Positions 35,413 to 47,331 of a stretch of DNA of 64,000 nucleotides are shown here, in pieces. The stretch covers positions 15,241,001 through 15,305,000 of the forward strand of contig CM075778.1 in NCBI GenBank assembly GCA_037974665.1. Reading direction: 5' to 3'. The translations under genes and the position numbers were made by a program. This DNA comes from Ehretia macrophylla (Eukaryota > Streptophyta > Magnoliopsida > Boraginales > Ehretiaceae). The notes under the pieces were generated by a model. The model was not told where the DNA came from. It saw only the letters and a program-made list of their open reading frames with translations, and made no database searches. Numbering within the stretch: the first letter of the stretch is position 1; each line of letters starts with the position of its first letter.

Positions 35413-38358
35413 TTCTCCCCCCCTTATAGAAATTTCGCCCTCGAAATTCTTACTTGATGTACGGAAAAGATCTGGGTATTGTTGCTGCATCTGATCTCGT
35501 CTCTCCCACGTAGCTTCCTCAATGCCGTGATGCTTCCACAACACCTTAACCATCGGAATCCTCTTCGACCTCAACTCTCGGTCCATCTGATCTAGAATAC
35601 GAATCGGACGCTCGTCATAAGTCAAATTCTCTCGAAGCTGTAACGGCTCTGGCTCAAGAATATGAGAAGGATCCGGATTGTATTTCCGCAAATTAGACAC
35701 GTGAAACACATCGTGGACATTAGAGAAGTTCTCCGGTAAAGCCAACCGATATGCCAACTTACCAACCCTGCCAGTAATCTCAAACGGCCCAACAAATCTC
35801 GGACTCAGCTTACCACCTTTACCATAACGAACAAACCCCTTTCGAGGAGACAATCTCAAGAAAACCCGATCTCCAACTGCAAACTCCAAGTCTCGACGAC
35901 GCTTATCAGCATAACTCTTGAATCTACTCTGCGCCGTAAGCATTCTCTGCCTGATCAACTGAACATTCTCGATCTTCTCAAGAAGTTCTGGCATAATAGT
36001 CGGATCAATAGTCTTCATCTCTCCTACCTCGTCCCAATATAAAGGTGAACGGCACTTACGACCGTAAAGAGCTGCGAAAGGTGCCATCCCAATAGTAGCT
36101 TGATAACTATTGTTATAGGCAAACTCGGCAAGTGGTAGATGTTTCTCCCAGTTCTTCCCGAAGTCCAGAACACAAGCCCTAAGCATATCTTCCAGAATCT
36201 GAATAGTCCGCTCAGACTGACCGTCGGTCTGTGGATGATACGCGGTACTGAAGTTCAACTGAGTACCTAAGGTCTCCTGAAGTTTCTCCCACAAACGAGA
36301 AGTAAATCGAGGATCTCGATCAGAGACAATACTAGATGGAATACCGTGAAGTCTAACAATCTGATCCAGATAGAGGTCCGTCAACTTTGTAACCTCATCT
36401 CCCATCCTCATGGCAATAAAATGAGCTGTCTTCGTCAAGCGATCCACGACAACCCAAACTGCATCATTACCCCTCGGTGTTCTAGGCAAACCAGTGACGA
36501 AGTCCATCGTAATATGCTCCCATTTCCACTCTGGTATAGCCAACGGCTGAAGCAAACCTGCTGGTCGTTGATGCTCGGCTTTCACTCTTTGACAAGTTAA
36601 ACATCTAGATACAAACTGAGCAACCTCCCTTTTCATGTTGTTCCACCAGTAATGCTGTTTTAAATCCCGATACATCTTGGTTCCACCGGGATGAATAGTA
36701 TATTTAGAATTATGAGCTTCCTCCAGAATACCTCGTCTCAAGCCCGGTTCATCGGGAACACAAACCCTGTTCCGAAACCGAAGAATACCATCCTCATGCA
36801 CTTTAAAGTCAGACTGATCATCCGAAATCTGATCCTTGATCTTCTGAAGGTTAACATCAAGCTGCTGAGCTTCCCTGATCTGAGACAACAATAAAGGCTG
36901 AATACGGAGATGTGAACACATCACGCCAACCTGAGTCAACTCCGGTCTCCAGTAAGTGAATTCCTCCAGAACTTCCCACTTCTTGACAGCTAAACAAGAA
37001 ATACTTGCCTTCCGACTAAGAGCATCTGCTACAACATTTGCCTTGCCAGGCAGATAATTGATAGAACAATTATAATCTCCAAGAAGCTCCATCCACCTCC
37101 GCTGGCGCATATTCAACTCCTTCTGTGAGAATAAGTACTTAAGACTCTTATGATCAGTGAAAATCTCGAACTTACTGCCCCACAGATAATGACGCCACTT
37201 TTTCAGTGCGAAGACAACTGCTGCCAACTCAAGATCATGAGTCAGATAATTCACCTCATAAGGCTTCAACTTCCTGGAAGCATAGGCAATAACTCGGCCA
37301 TCCTGCATAAGAACACATCCCAAGCCCTCCTTGGACGCATCACTGTAAATGACCATATTATCGGTCCCCTCTGGTAGAGCAAGTACTGGAGCGGTAGTCA
37401 ACCTCTTTTTCAACTCCTGAAACCCACTCTCACACTTCTCGTCCCAATTAAAGATAGTCCGTTTTTGAGTCAACTTAGATAGTGGCCCCGCAATCTTTGA
37501 GAAGTCCTTGACAAACCTACGGTAATAACCCGCCAAGCCAAGAAAACTACGGACATCAGTAACACTCTCTGGCCGCTTCCAAGACATCACCGATTCAATC
37601 TTAGTGGGATCTACAGAAATACCGCTCTGTGTAATAACATGGCCAAGAAAAGAAATCCGTTGCAGCCAAAATTCACATTTGCTGAACTTGGCAAACAACT
37701 GATGTTCCTGCAACTTCTCCAATACAAGCCGTAGATGTTGCTCGTGCTCCGATTCAGATTTAGAATAGACCAAGATATCATCAATAAAAATCACCACGAA
37801 CTGGTCCAAGTACGGCTGAAAAACTCGATGCATAAGATCCATGAATGCTGCCGGTGCATTAGTCAAACCAAAGGGCATAACAACAAACTCATAATGCCCG
37901 TACCGGGTTCTGAAGGCAGACTTCGGAACATCCTCCGTACGAATCCGAAGCTGATAATACCCCTGCCTCAAATCAAACTTAGAGTAGACTTTGGCTCCCT
38001 GAAGTTGATCAAACAACTCATCAATCAGTGGCAAAGGATATTTATTCTTGATGGTCACCTGATTCAAACCACGGTAATCAATACATAATCTCAAAGTACC
38101 ATCCTTCTTCTTCACAAATAGAACAGGAGCTCCCCAAGGTGAAGAACTCTGCTGAATAAATCCTTTCTCCAACAACTCCTGTAACTGAGTCTTCAACTCT
38201 TTCAACTCAGCTGGTGCCATCCGGTACGCCGATTTAGAAATAGGTTGAGTACCGGGAACAAGATTAATCACAAACTCTATATCCCTCTCAGGCGGTAACC
38301 CTGGCAACTCCTCGGGAAATACATTAGGATATTCCCGGATAATAGGGACTTCCTCTAG
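35314..38358 (-). CDS. Tekay-1 pol: RT, RNase H, integrase, chromodomain-like tail
   Basis: The open frame continues in register from gag-pro after the TAG at 38359-38361. Counting from the Met at 38307: RT has FDLRQGYYQ at 111-119 and the catalytic IDDI at 175-178. RNase H has D322, E360, D385 and D428. Integrase has the zinc residues H532/H539/C569/C572 and the triad D602, D663, E699. The C-terminal [16 protein letters not shown] block is the chromodomain-like region of chromoviruses. The frame runs through the polypurine tract and stops inside the 3' LTR. All catalytic residues are present. The product would be made as part of a gag-pro-pol polyprotein and needs the upstream stop to be bypassed. 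Confidence 0.93.
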   Translation of the reverse strand, partial: LEEVPIIREYPNVFPEELPGLPPERDIEFVINLVPGTQPISKSAYRMAPAELKELKTQLQELLEKGFIQQSSSPWGAPVLFVKKKDGTLRLCIDYRGLNQVTIKNKYPLPLIDELFDQLQGAKVYSKFDLRQGYYQLRIRTEDVPKSAFRTRYGHYEFVVMPFGLTNAPAAFMDLMHRVFQPYLDQFVVIFIDDILVYSKSESEHEQHLRLVLEKLQEHQLFAKFSKCEFWLQRISFLGHVITQSGISVDPTKIESVMSWKRPESVTDVRSFLGLAGYYRRFVKDFSKIAGPLSKLTQKRTIFNWDEKCESGFQELKKRLTTAPVLALPEGTDNMVIYSDASKEGLGCVLMQDGRVIAYASRKLKPYEVNYLTHDLELAAVVFALKKWRHYLWGSKFEIFTDHKSLKYLFSQKELNMRQRRWMELLGDYNCSINYLPGKANVVADALSRKASISCLAVKKWEVLEEFTYWRPELTQVGVMCSHLRIQPLLLSQIREAQQLDVNLQKIKDQISDDQSDFKVHEDGILRFRNRVCVPDEPGLRRGILEEAHNSKYTIHPGGTKMYRDLKQHYWWNNMKREVAQFVSRCLTCQRVKAEHQRPAGLLQPLAIPEWKWEHITMDFVTGLPRTPRGNDAVWVVVDRLTKTAHFIAMRMGDEVTKLTDLYLDQIVRLHGIPSSIVSDRDPRFTSRLWEKLQETLGTQLNFSTAYHPQTDGQSERTIQILEDMLRACVLDFGKNWEKHLPLAEFAYNNSYQATIGMAPFAALYGRKCRSPLYWDEVGEMKTIDPTIMPELLEKIENVQLIRQRMLTAQSRFKSYADKRRRDLEFAVGDRVFLRLSPRKGFVRYGKGGKLSPRFVGPFEITGRVGKLAYRLALPENFSNVHDVFHVSNLRKYNPDPSHILEPEPLQLRENLTYDERPIRILDQMDRELRSKRIPMVKVLWKHHGIEEATWERRDQMQQQYPDLFRTSSKNFEGEISIRGGECETPLSCLSRFTCYTSFFVHMICLCAIGPRKL
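35413..35425 (-). other. Polypurine tract of Tekay-1
   Basis: On the minus strand AAGGGGGGGAGAA abuts the 3' LTR, the plus-strand DNA priming site. Confidence 0.85.
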
Positions 38359-40137
38359 CTATAGCTTATCAGATGGCTTGTTGATCAAAGAAGCTAGATA
38401 ACCCGAACACCCCTTACTCACCAACTTAACGGCTTTAGTTGCTGAGATAACAAAACTCGTCTTAGCACCCCGGTTACCCGCTACCTCAACTACTGGCTGA
38501 TCTGGCAAACGAAACTGTACTACCTTGGTTCTATAGTTCAACTGGGCATCATACTTAGAAAGCCAATCCATACCCAAGATAACATCATACCCCCGGATAG
38601 GAAATAAAATAAGGTCCGAAGGAAAATTATGCCCCTTAACATGTATTATACAATCCTTACATACTAAGCCAGTAACATACTTATTAGTCAAAGAGGTACT
38701 AATTTCAACCACATAAGGCAATCTTTCAGGTTGCATTTTAACACGTTGCACACAAGCAGGAGTAATGAAAGAATGCGTAGCACCAGAATCAATCAATACT
38801 TTAACAAGTTGATCAAATATAAGGAAGTTACCTTCCACAACTGCAGTCTCCTCAGGCATCTCCTCTAAGTCAACTGCATAAGCCCGAGCCTGAACCCGTT
38901 GCTGCTGTGGTACACTGCCCGTAGGCCTACCCTGGTAACCCTGAGTCGCTGCCCGACCCTCAGTCCTCGCATACCTAGGGCAATCCTTCGCCCTATGCTC
39001 GCTGCTACCACAACCCAAACATGTCCCTGCCTTTACCCTGCAGTCGGACTCTACATGCCCTGGGCGCTTGCAGTAATTACACTGCGATGATGTGGCACTA
39101 ACATTGCCCCTAGAATAACCAGAAGCTGATGAAGCAGCTGATACAGCCTGCTGCTGAGGTCTCACCACACTAGGCCTGTACTGACCCTGAGACTGCGCTG
39201 GCCTATACTGAGTCTGAACCTGATAGGGCCTCTGCTGAAACTGAGGCCGATAGTAACTCTGCTGACCCTGTGGCCTATAAGAACCCTGCTGGGCTGGTGG
39301 CCTGTAGACAACCTGCTGTACTGGAGGCCTATATATAACCTGCTGGCCCTGTGGCTGATACGGCCTCTTACTAGGCTGACTGGAGACAATCTGATCCCCT
39401 TTCCTCTTCTCTAACCTAGAAGCTGCATCAAAAGCCTCAGTGAAAATATCATATCGATTCAGAGCCATCACATCCTGAATCTCGGGCCGCAACCCCAACA
39501 TAAACCTGCGAGTCCTCCGCTCCTCGTCTGCCACATACTCCGGTGCATACCGGGACAATCGAGTAAATGTGGCCTCATATTGAGCCACTGTAGCATCTCC
39601 CTGGACCAAGGCTAGAAACTCGGCCTCTCTCCGTTCCCTGCAAATCCTCGGGACATACTTTGCTCGGAAAGCCATCAGAAAGGTACCCCAAACATAAGGA
39701 ATACCCTGTGCCGCCCAGCTAGTCCTTACCGTGCGCCACCACTCCTCTGCCTCGTCATCTAACAAATACACGACAAAAGAGACTTTCTGCTCATCAGTAT
39801 AGTCAAGTGGATCATAAATCTTCTCCAACTTGTTAATCCATGCCTCCGCCTTCCTATCATCCGGCTCCCCCTGAAATCTCGGTGGGTGATATCCTAAAAA
39901 CTCCTTCAGGGTACCACGCCCGTGGTTACCACCCTGAATATTCAGAAGCTGAGCCTGCATAGCCTGATTCTGGGCAGCCTGCCCTGCTAACAACTGTGCC
40001 TGACTAGCTACTAACTCTGCAATCCGCTCCATAGCTGCTCCTAATCGGTCATCACCCCCGTCACGGCCCGGTGCCACGTTACTCGGAGTCTCATCAGCCA
40101 TCTCAGGCCTACCTCTGGTTCTCGGTCGACCGGCCAT
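38359..40137 (-). CDS. Tekay-1 gag-protease
   Basis: The product has 592 codons from the Met at 40137 (MAGRPRTRGRPEMAD). I prefer this to an upstream in-frame Met because it fits the usual Arg/Pro-rich gag start. The retrotransposon gag core spans about residues 80-245. A Gln/Tyr/Pro-rich repeat segment (about 260-330) follows. Two CCHC knuckles sit at 353-366 and 373-386. The protease active site DSGATHS starts at 450. The frame ends at a TAG (38359-38361) after KPSDKL, 17 codons before the first pol Met and in the same frame as pol. Element Tekay-2 has a Lys codon at this point, so the TAG is probably a mutation. Confidence 0.92.
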   Translation of the reverse strand: MAGRPRTRGRPEMADETPSNVAPGRDGGDDRLGAAMERIAELVASQAQLLAGQAAQNQAMQAQLLNIQGGNHGRGTLKEFLGYHPPRFQGEPDDRKAEAWINKLEKIYDPLDYTDEQKVSFVVYLLDDEAEEWWRTVRTSWAAQGIPYVWGTFLMAFRAKYVPRICRERREAEFLALVQGDATVAQYEATFTRLSRYAPEYVADEERRTRRFMLGLRPEIQDVMALNRYDIFTEAFDAASRLEKRKGDQIVSSQPSKRPYQPQGQQVIYRPPVQQVVYRPPAQQGSYRPQGQQSYYRPQFQQRPYQVQTQYRPAQSQGQYRPSVVRPQQQAVSAASSASGYSRGNVSATSSQCNYCKRPGHVESDCRVKAGTCLGCGSSEHRAKDCPRYARTEGRAATQGYQGRPTGSVPQQQRVQARAYAVDLEEMPEETAVVEGNFLIFDQLVKVLIDSGATHSFITPACVQRVKMQPERLPYVVEISTSLTNKYVTGLVCKDCIIHVKGHNFPSDLILFPIRGYDVILGMDWLSKYDAQLNYRTKVVQFRLPDQPVVEVAGNRGAKTSFVISATKAVKLVSKGCSGYLASLINKPSDKL

Positions 40138-40387
40138 TCTACTAATCAAAGAGTTAGCACAGTTATAGCACGTAGACAGGTTATAAACAACTATTAACAC
40201 ATAAATAACAAACTCATATAAAACCCATAAACAAATTGATCACATAATCACATAAGCACTTTAATCATATAATCACTTATCACTTAATCATATTATCACA
40301 TATTTCACTTTTCTTTCTTTTCATACATATTCCATGCTAAGACCATTACCCACATTCCGAGAATACCCCGGCTGACAACTAACATGA

Positions 40388-40399
40388 GCTCTGATACCA
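40388..40399 (-). other. Primer binding site of Tekay-1
   Basis: TGGTATCAGAGC on the minus strand lies 6 bp inside the 5' LTR. It is the exact complement type of plant initiator-Met tRNA. Confidence 0.92.
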
Positions 40400-40405
40400 C
40401 TTAAA

Positions 40406-42777
40406 TGTCACGCCCCAACTCGACCCCACCTACGATCAGTCAGGACGCAACGGAATTTCGGCAGTAACGACAGTAAATAGATTACCGAGGTTCTAAACCA
40501 ACCTCGTAAATAACATTAAACATTTAAAATTCCATAACCATACATACAACAACTCCTTAACAGCATAACAACATACAACATAACCGTAGTATACAATAAT
40601 CAGTCTTCGTTATCTGCCTCCGTTCCAACATAACATACAATACCTCAACTTTATTATACATTTCAAAAATAAGTTGAGACCCATCTAACAACTTAACCGT
40701 AAAGCATATAAAAGTCTATTAAGCTAATATACATGACGTTTAATAACATAGAATCATGGATAAGACTCAGGGACATATGACTCATCCACGAAAGGCACGT
40801 TTTCCACATTCTCCTCTTCAGGAGGCACGTACCCGTAATCTTGTGAAAGTACACCTGAAAACATGCAATAATAGAGAGTGAGCTTATATACATAAGCCCA
40901 GTGAGGATCCGATAGATCTCGACAGTATTCACTACGCTCCTTGGATTTAGTCCTTTGAGCAAGTAAACACACAACAACATAAATAATGCTATCATCACAT
41001 AACTATATAACCAATCAATAAAGGATACTCTATTTGGTGTAGCTTCAAACGCCATCACGATCTCAACCGTTCTTCTTATAACTCCCCATTACTCACGCAC
41101 CCGAGGTACCTCACTAGCCCCTCCCTCCATGACACCTCCGTCATGCGAGCTGGGGGTAGCCTATGGCAGTCATGCCGTTATCAACCCGACAGCCCGATGC
41201 TGCCCGAGAGGTGGCACACACATACCAAGACTCCATAATCATCAATCATCAATCAATCAATTGGGAGATCAGCAACAAAAGTGACCGATTCCCGAACTCA
41301 ATAATAATCAATCATCAACATCAATATAATATCAATATTAAATTAAACAACAAACAACGTAGTTAGATGACAAAGTAGGCCATCTAACCGGACATGCATA
41401 ATATACATAATTAAACTCTAAATTACTCATCAACAACTCACCATTCATCACTCGAACACTACCCAACCATCTAAAGGCATCGTTCAAGAAATTAAAGAAT
41501 GACAACCTAAACTTCTAAAATTCATAACTTACAATCTACTAATCCAAACATTGCCAAATCAGTTCCTATCACTCACCCATTCAACCTACTACATTAGCCC
41601 TCTCGGAAATCCACCATAACACCTCCAAATCATGCCCGATAACCCTAAAACCCTAAGATGTCATGGCTGGATTTTCCGGATTTTCACACGAACAATGTAA
41701 TCGAAAATTCGGCATTACAACAGCGCTAACACGTAATTATCAAGTATTTAGAAATCGACGGCAATCGATTTCGATCAACACAACTCAATTAAATCAACTT
41801 TGAACATTTTATTCAAAATTAAATACCCGGAAAATAAAAATTATGCTACATCCGATAGAAATTCGTAGTATTAGTATATAATGATCCATAGCATGCAAGG
41901 AGCAATAATCTATCATCAGATTTCAATTCTAACGGTTCAATCTTCATTTATACGCAAAAACACAAAAATGACATTTTGAGATCTAGAATTTTTCTCTCAC
42001 CTTAGATGCGATATAAGCCTAGGAATGCGTGCTATGCGTGCCCAACAAGCAGAATCCAAGTCGGTGCGAAGTTTCACGGACAAAAACTAGGTTTTTCTTT
42101 GAAAAATTGATTGAAAAGCTTGAGTTTTTCTCTTTCTTTTTCTCCCTCTTTTCTCTCGGCCTTGTGTGTGTTTGTGGAGTGTGTTTTGTGTTGTGTGAGT
42201 GTGTGTTGATGACATTATATAATAAAAAGCTTGGTCAATTAAAAAAATGCAAAGTCAAAGTTAGTTTTAATAGGTATTTTTGTGTTTTTAATGACTTTAA
42301 TTGCATTTTAGTGCTCACCAAGTTAAAAAATAATTATGCCACCCCCAAGATATCTCAAGTGGATTATTTTTAGGTGACAAGAAGTTTTACAATCCAACAA
42401 TTTCACCCGAGTCGGCTTAAAACTCGATTTTCGCAAAAGTCGGTGTAAAAACCCTAATAAATTCTTAAGCCGATTTTAAAACCATTTTCATCAAACACAG
42501 GTCTATTAAAGTCCGTGGACTAGGTCTAGAAGGGTTAAAAAGACCAGTTTCAAAATTATAGCGGACGTGTTTCGAAAATACTATTCACTGAAAATCGACG
42601 ATAAAATTTTTGACTCCGTTTTTGATGAAAATTTCATGAATGCACATTTAGCACGTATTAGAAGTATTGACATCAAAATTATAACTTTCTAGGTCCTATA
42701 GCACATAAACAGATCATATGCACGAAAAACGAGGTATAGCACGTAAAACGAGATAAGCAAGAAAGTGGGGTTTCACA
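40406..42777 (-). repeat. 5' LTR of Tekay-1 (2372 bp)
   Basis: It has the same ends as the 3' LTR, and the length matches to the base. It contains the element's promoter, but I could not fix a TATA box. Confidence 0.92.
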
Positions 42778-42782
42778 TGATG
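42778..42782. repeat. Target site duplication TGATG, right
   Basis: It matches 33036-33040. Confidence 0.9.
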
Positions 42783-43024
42783 CATGACCTTAGCGCGAGC
42801 TGTTATCCCCTGGGCCTCTTAAAAAGAACATCCTGCGGTATAGGACAAGGATAATAATATTTTATTTGGATAGGAACATCCTGATATTTATTCTTATAAT
42901 TTTTTAGCTTATTAACATCAATAGCCAATTGCAAATTTCTAGCATGAGCTATCTTTTCATCTTGAGTAAGATTGGGTTCAAATTGATCATTAATCATACT
43001 AAGCTTTAATTCTTTTAAAGCATC
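42783..43024 (-). pseudogene. Inverted pararetrovirus copy 3, capsid fragment (right part)
   Basis: On the minus strand from 43024, one frame reads DALKELKLSMINDQFEPN and onward, matching the capsid of copy 1 (21599 onward). It directly continues the capsid frame that is broken at 45428 by the solo LTR. The match stops near 42826, where the sequence becomes intergenic-region DNA (CCTTAGCGCGAGCTG) in plus orientation. That point is the inversion breakpoint. Confidence 0.82.
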
Positions 43025-43029
43025 ATCAA
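43025..43029. repeat. Target site duplication ATCAA, left
   Basis: It matches 45428-45432. Confidence 0.88.
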
Positions 43030-45427
43030 TGTGAAACCCCACTTTTCTGCTTATCTCGTTTTACGTGCTATACCTCGTTTTGCGTGCCTATGACCTGTTT
43101 ATGTGCTATAGGACCTAGAAAGTTATAATTTTGATGTCAATACTCCTAATACGTACTAAATGTGCATTCATAAAATTTTCATAAAAAACGGGATCAAAAA
43201 TTTTATCGTCGATTTTCAATGAATAGTATTTTCGAAACACGTCCGCTAAAATTTTGAAACTGGTCTTTTTAACCCTTCTAGACCTAGTCCACGGACTTTA
43301 ATAGACCTGTGTTTGATGAAAACGATTTTTAAATCGGCTTAAGAATTTATTAGGATTTTTACACCGACTTTTGCAAAAATCGAGTTTTAAGCCGACTCGG
43401 GTGGAATTCTTTGAATGTAAAACTTCTTGTCACCTAAAAATAATCCACTTGAGATATCTTGGGGGTTGCATAAATAATTTTAACGTTGGTGAGCAATAAC
43501 ATGAGTTTAAAGTCAATAAAACATTAAAAAATAATAGTTTTCTCAACTTAAACTATTTAAAATACTAAATATATTTGCTCACACTAGTTACACACACTAA
43601 GCAAAGCACAAAACACACTCCACACACACACAAAGGGCCGAGAGGTTGAGGGAGAAAAAGCCAAAGAGAATTTCAAGGTTTTTCAATCAAATTTTCAAAG
43701 AAAAACTTGGTTTTTGTCTGTAAAACTTCGCACCGATTTGGATTCTGCTTGTTGGGCACGCACTTCACGCATCCCTAGGCTTTTATCGCATGAAAGGTGA
43801 GAGAAAAATTCTAGATCTCAAAACTTGTCTTTTGCATTTTTGCGTATAAATGAAGATTGAACCGTTAGAATTGTAATATGATGTTAGATTATTGCTCCTT
43901 GCATGCTAGGGATCGTTTAGTGGTAATACTACGAGTTTCTGTCGGATGTAGCATAATTTTTATTTTTCGGGTATTAAATTTTGATTAAATTGTTCAATGT
44001 TGAATTAATTGAGTTGTGATGATCGAAATCGATTGCCGTCGATTTCTAAATACTTGATAATTACGTGGTAGCGCTGTTGTAATGCCGAATTTTCGATTAC
44101 ATTGTTCGTGTGAAAATCTGGAAAATTCAGTCAAGACATCCTAGGGTTTTAGAGTTATCGGGCATGTTTTGGAGGTGTTATGGTGGATTTCCGAGAGGGC
44201 TAATGTAGTAGGTTGAATGGGTGAGTGATAGAAACTGATTTGGCAATGTTTGGGTTAGTAGAATGTAAGTTATGAATTTTTGAAGTTTAGGTTGTCATTC
44301 TTTAATTTCTTGAACGATGCCTTTAGATGATTGGGTGGTGTTTGAGTGTTAAATGGTGAGTTGTTGATGAGTAATTTAGAGTTTAATTGTGTATATAATG
44401 CATGTCCGGTTAGATGGCCTACTTTGTCATCTAACTAAGTTATTGTTGTTTAAATGATAATTGATGCTATCAATGATGAATAAATGATGATTGATTGATG
44501 ATTGATTGATGATCGATTGATGATTGATGATGATTATGGAGTCTTGGTATGTGTGTGCCACCTCTCGGGCAGGGTTGGGCTGTCGGGTTGATAACGACAT
44601 GACTACCAGATGCTACTCGCAGCTCGCATGACGGAGGTGTCATGGAGGGAGGGGCTAGTGAGGTACCTCGGGTGCGTGAGTAATGGGGAGTTATAAGAAG
44701 AATGGTTGAGATCGTGATGTCGTTTGGAGCTACACCAAATAGAGTATCCTTTATTGAATGGTTATATAGTTATGTGATGATAGTATTATTTATGTTATTG
44801 TGTGTTTACTGACTCAAAGGATTATTCCAAGGAGTTTAGTAGACCTTGCTCGAGATCTATCAGATCTTCACTGGGCTTATTTATATAAGCTCACTCTCTA
44901 TTATTGTATGCTTACAGGTGTTGCAGAGCCGGATTACGGGTACGTGCCTCCTGAGGAGGAATATATGCCTTGCGTGGACGAGTCATATGTCCCAGAGTCT
45001 TATCCGTGATTCTGTGCTGTTATTTATCATGTATATTAATTTAGTAGCCTTTTCTATGCTTATAGTTTTGTTGTATAGGATGCTGAAAAGAATATAAATT
45101 AGTTGTTACTATTCTAGCAGCTTCTTTTGTCTATGGTTAAGTTGTTAGATGGGTCTCAACTTATTTTTGAAATGTATGATAAGGTTGAGGTATTGTATGT
45201 TATGTTGGAACGGAGGCAGATAACGAGGACTGATTATTGTAATTTACGGTTATGTTGTGTGTTGTTATGCTGTTGAGGAGTTGTTGTTTGTATGGTTATG
45301 GAATTGGATGTTTAATGTTATTAATGAGGTTGGTTTAGAACCTCAGTATTCTATTTACTGTCGTTATACTGCCGAAATTCCGTTGCGTCTTGACCGATTG
45401 TAGGTGGGGTCGAGTTGGGGCGTGACA
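43030..45427 (+). mobile_element. Solo LTR related to Tekay-1 (2398 bp), inserted in viral capsid gene
   Basis: It runs TGTGAAACCCC to GGGGCGTGACA and carries no internal domain. The ends and much of the sequence are related to the Tekay-1 LTR, in opposite orientation but clearly diverged, so it is an older insertion of the same family. The perfect TSD ATCAA shows that it inserted into the inverted capsid gene and then lost its body by LTR-LTR recombination. Confidence 0.9.
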
Positions 45428-45432
45428 ATCAA

Positions 45433-46069
45433 GAACCTTTTCTAATTTAGAAGTAAAAGGTTCAAATTTAAATCCATCAATTTTAAGAGGGGGCTGAATA
45501 TCAGCTTGAACTTCAATTAAAATATCAGAAGAAGAAGAAATATTTGATCCTTTCATTTTTGAAATATTTTCCATATTTCGATTGATTTTAGAAAGAGTAT
45601 TTGAAATCAAAGAAAGTTGTTCACCAAAAATCTTTAGTGAAATATTTATAAAATTATTTTGCTTAAAAAGCTTATTTATATGATCAGTGACCGTTGGCAA
45701 AACATTATTATCAATCATTTTCATAAAAGCATTGCCTTCTATTTCAGCTGATGTTTTTTCATCTGAATGTTTAAATGGTTATAAAGGCGGATAAGTAGCC
45801 TGTAAAATCTTTGTAGAACTAGAAGTTCCAATATTCCATTTTCTTTCAACAACAGCAATAAGAGCATTCATAAGATTTTCAAAACACCAAGGAACAAAAT
45901 ATTTATGTTCTTGAATATCATTCAAATGATTGTAAAACTAATCTCTAAATTGAAATCTTTCCTCTTGTGAAAAATAAGAGAAAAACCAGTCACAAAATTC
46001 TTTCCATTTAGATTGTAAAAACTCATTATTAATAAGTTTTCTTTCATTGCTTCCGGGTGTAAAATCCAT
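45433..46069 (-). pseudogene. Inverted pararetrovirus copy 3, capsid N-terminal region
   Basis: Starting at an ATG (46069-46067), one minus-strand frame runs MDFTPGSNERKL to ADIQPPLKIDGF and meets the solo LTR. It has two in-frame stops, near 45940 and 45780. This N-terminal capsid part is absent from copies 1 and 2. The start overlaps the movement-protein stop as TAATG. Confidence 0.78.
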
Positions 46070-47170
46070 TAACTACTAAAATTAATTTCTGAGGTATTTC
46101 CTCCAAAGTCAGAAGGAGTAGGATTAACCCCTAATCCAAAAATATCTTTTTTGATTCCTTGTGGAATTTGACTTTTAGACAATCTAATTTTCTCTATAAC
46201 TTCTTGAGGAAGATCTTTTGTTAATTCAGATCTATTTAGGTCTTCATTTAAATGAGAAATTGAAGCCCTAGATGTAGATGGTATTTCTACTCTATAATCA
46301 AAAGGAGAAATATAATTGTGTGATGACACAGATATGTTCAATAAACGAGAGGGTCCTAAATTAGGAATCTGTTGAAATCTAAGCCTAATTTGGCCTTCAG
46401 GAGTTTGCTCAACTTCTGTTAATTCTGTTTCAATCCTAGGTTGACAAAGTACAGCTTTATCTATATCCCAGCATTCTAGAAATTCAATTCCATCCCATTG
46501 AATCATTCTTCTAGTAGATATCTTAGATCTACTTAAATTGGTTTCTATCATAACAGTTTCACCTGTTCTATCCTGTAATTTATAGTTAGGGTTAAGAGTA
46601 TGCAAAACCTTATAATATATGCGATAACATATACACATAATCTCAGATCCAATTTTATAATCATAACAATGAGCTTTAACATATAATGTAAGAGCATCAA
46701 GAATATTTCTACCAGATAATGAAAGCTATAAATTAGGTCTAACATTAAAATAAACTGGTCGATGTGCCAAGCTAGTTTGTATAATTTCTATTAGAGATTA
46801 TCTCCAATTTAGATTTCTAGCATCTTTAAGAACTGCCATAAAGTTATCTGGTAAACCTGATAAGGTTAAAGGTTTAAAAGCAATTTGGATTAAACCAATA
46901 TGTAAAAATCTGTGTATAAGCATACCTATCAATATCATCCTGAGATAATAATTGTATTGTTAATTCATTATTATCCATAGGGATAGATTCTTCTATTGTT
47001 TTTACCATATGTTTAATGCCTAAATTTTCAAAGGTACCAAATTGATATATGCTCCTAGGTTCTATTATAGGAATAGTCCATTTGTTTAGCAATTCTAAAT
47101 TCTGAGGAAGATCATATTCTTCCTTCTTAGCATTCTTAACATAAGTCTTTGACTTAAAAGGATTTATCAT
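46069..47170 (-). pseudogene. Inverted pararetrovirus copy 3, movement protein
   Basis: The frame begins at the Met at 47170 (MINPFKSKTYVKNAKKEEYD). It is related to the 30K-superfamily movement proteins of Caulimoviridae, which enlarge plasmodesmata for cell-to-cell spread. The identification rests on the characteristic FENLGIKHMVKTIEESIPMD region, the ICYRIYYKVL region and its position just after the primer site. The frame shifts near 46910, has stops near 46797 and 46727, and is open again from 46638 to the stop at 46069. It is the only near-full movement-protein gene in the window and is broken. Confidence 0.8.
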
Positions 47171-47288
47171 TTGATAAATTACTGTTTGGTAAACCTACTA
47201 AACAATATAGTCTATGGCTCTGATGCCATAAGAAGCCCAGGGGATAACAACTCGCGGTAAGGTCATGCATCACATGTGTATGAAGTGC
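47171..47288 (-). promoter_or_regulatory. Inverted copy 3 intergenic end with primer binding site
   Basis: TGGCATCAGAGCC (minus, 47216-47228) is one base off the plant iMet primer site, and conventionally marks position 1 of a caulimovirid genome. The adjoining GGGATAACAACTCGCGG sequence matches the intergenic regions of copies 1 and 2. The element stops at 47288 and joins an ORF2 scrap. Confidence 0.75.
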
Positions 47289-47331
47289 AATTTTACCTGA
47301 ACCTTATAAAGGACTTTTTACCGAATGGTTA
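47289..47331 (+). pseudogene. Scrap of the viral downstream ORF
   Basis: 43 bp reading ACCTTATAAAGGACTTTTTA and neighbouring bases match 26041-26083 of copy 1 (plus orientation). The scrap is cut on the right by the Tekay-2 LTR. It shows a fourth viral piece next to the inverted copy. Confidence 0.75.

Larger units (their letters stand above)
33041..42777 (-). mobile_element. Complete young Tekay-type Ty3/gypsy chromovirus
   Basis: A 9737-bp element in minus orientation. It has two 2372-bp LTRs with TG..CA ends, a 5-bp TSD (TGATG), a tRNA-iMet primer site, a polypurine tract, and one gag-pro-pol frame. Long LTRs and a C-terminal chromodomain-like region fit the Tekay (Del) clade. I saw six LTR mismatches on reading, about 0.25%, so insertion is recent. 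The only coding defect found is one in-frame TAG between protease and RT. It landed in the intergenic region of pararetrovirus copy 2. Confidence 0.93.
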
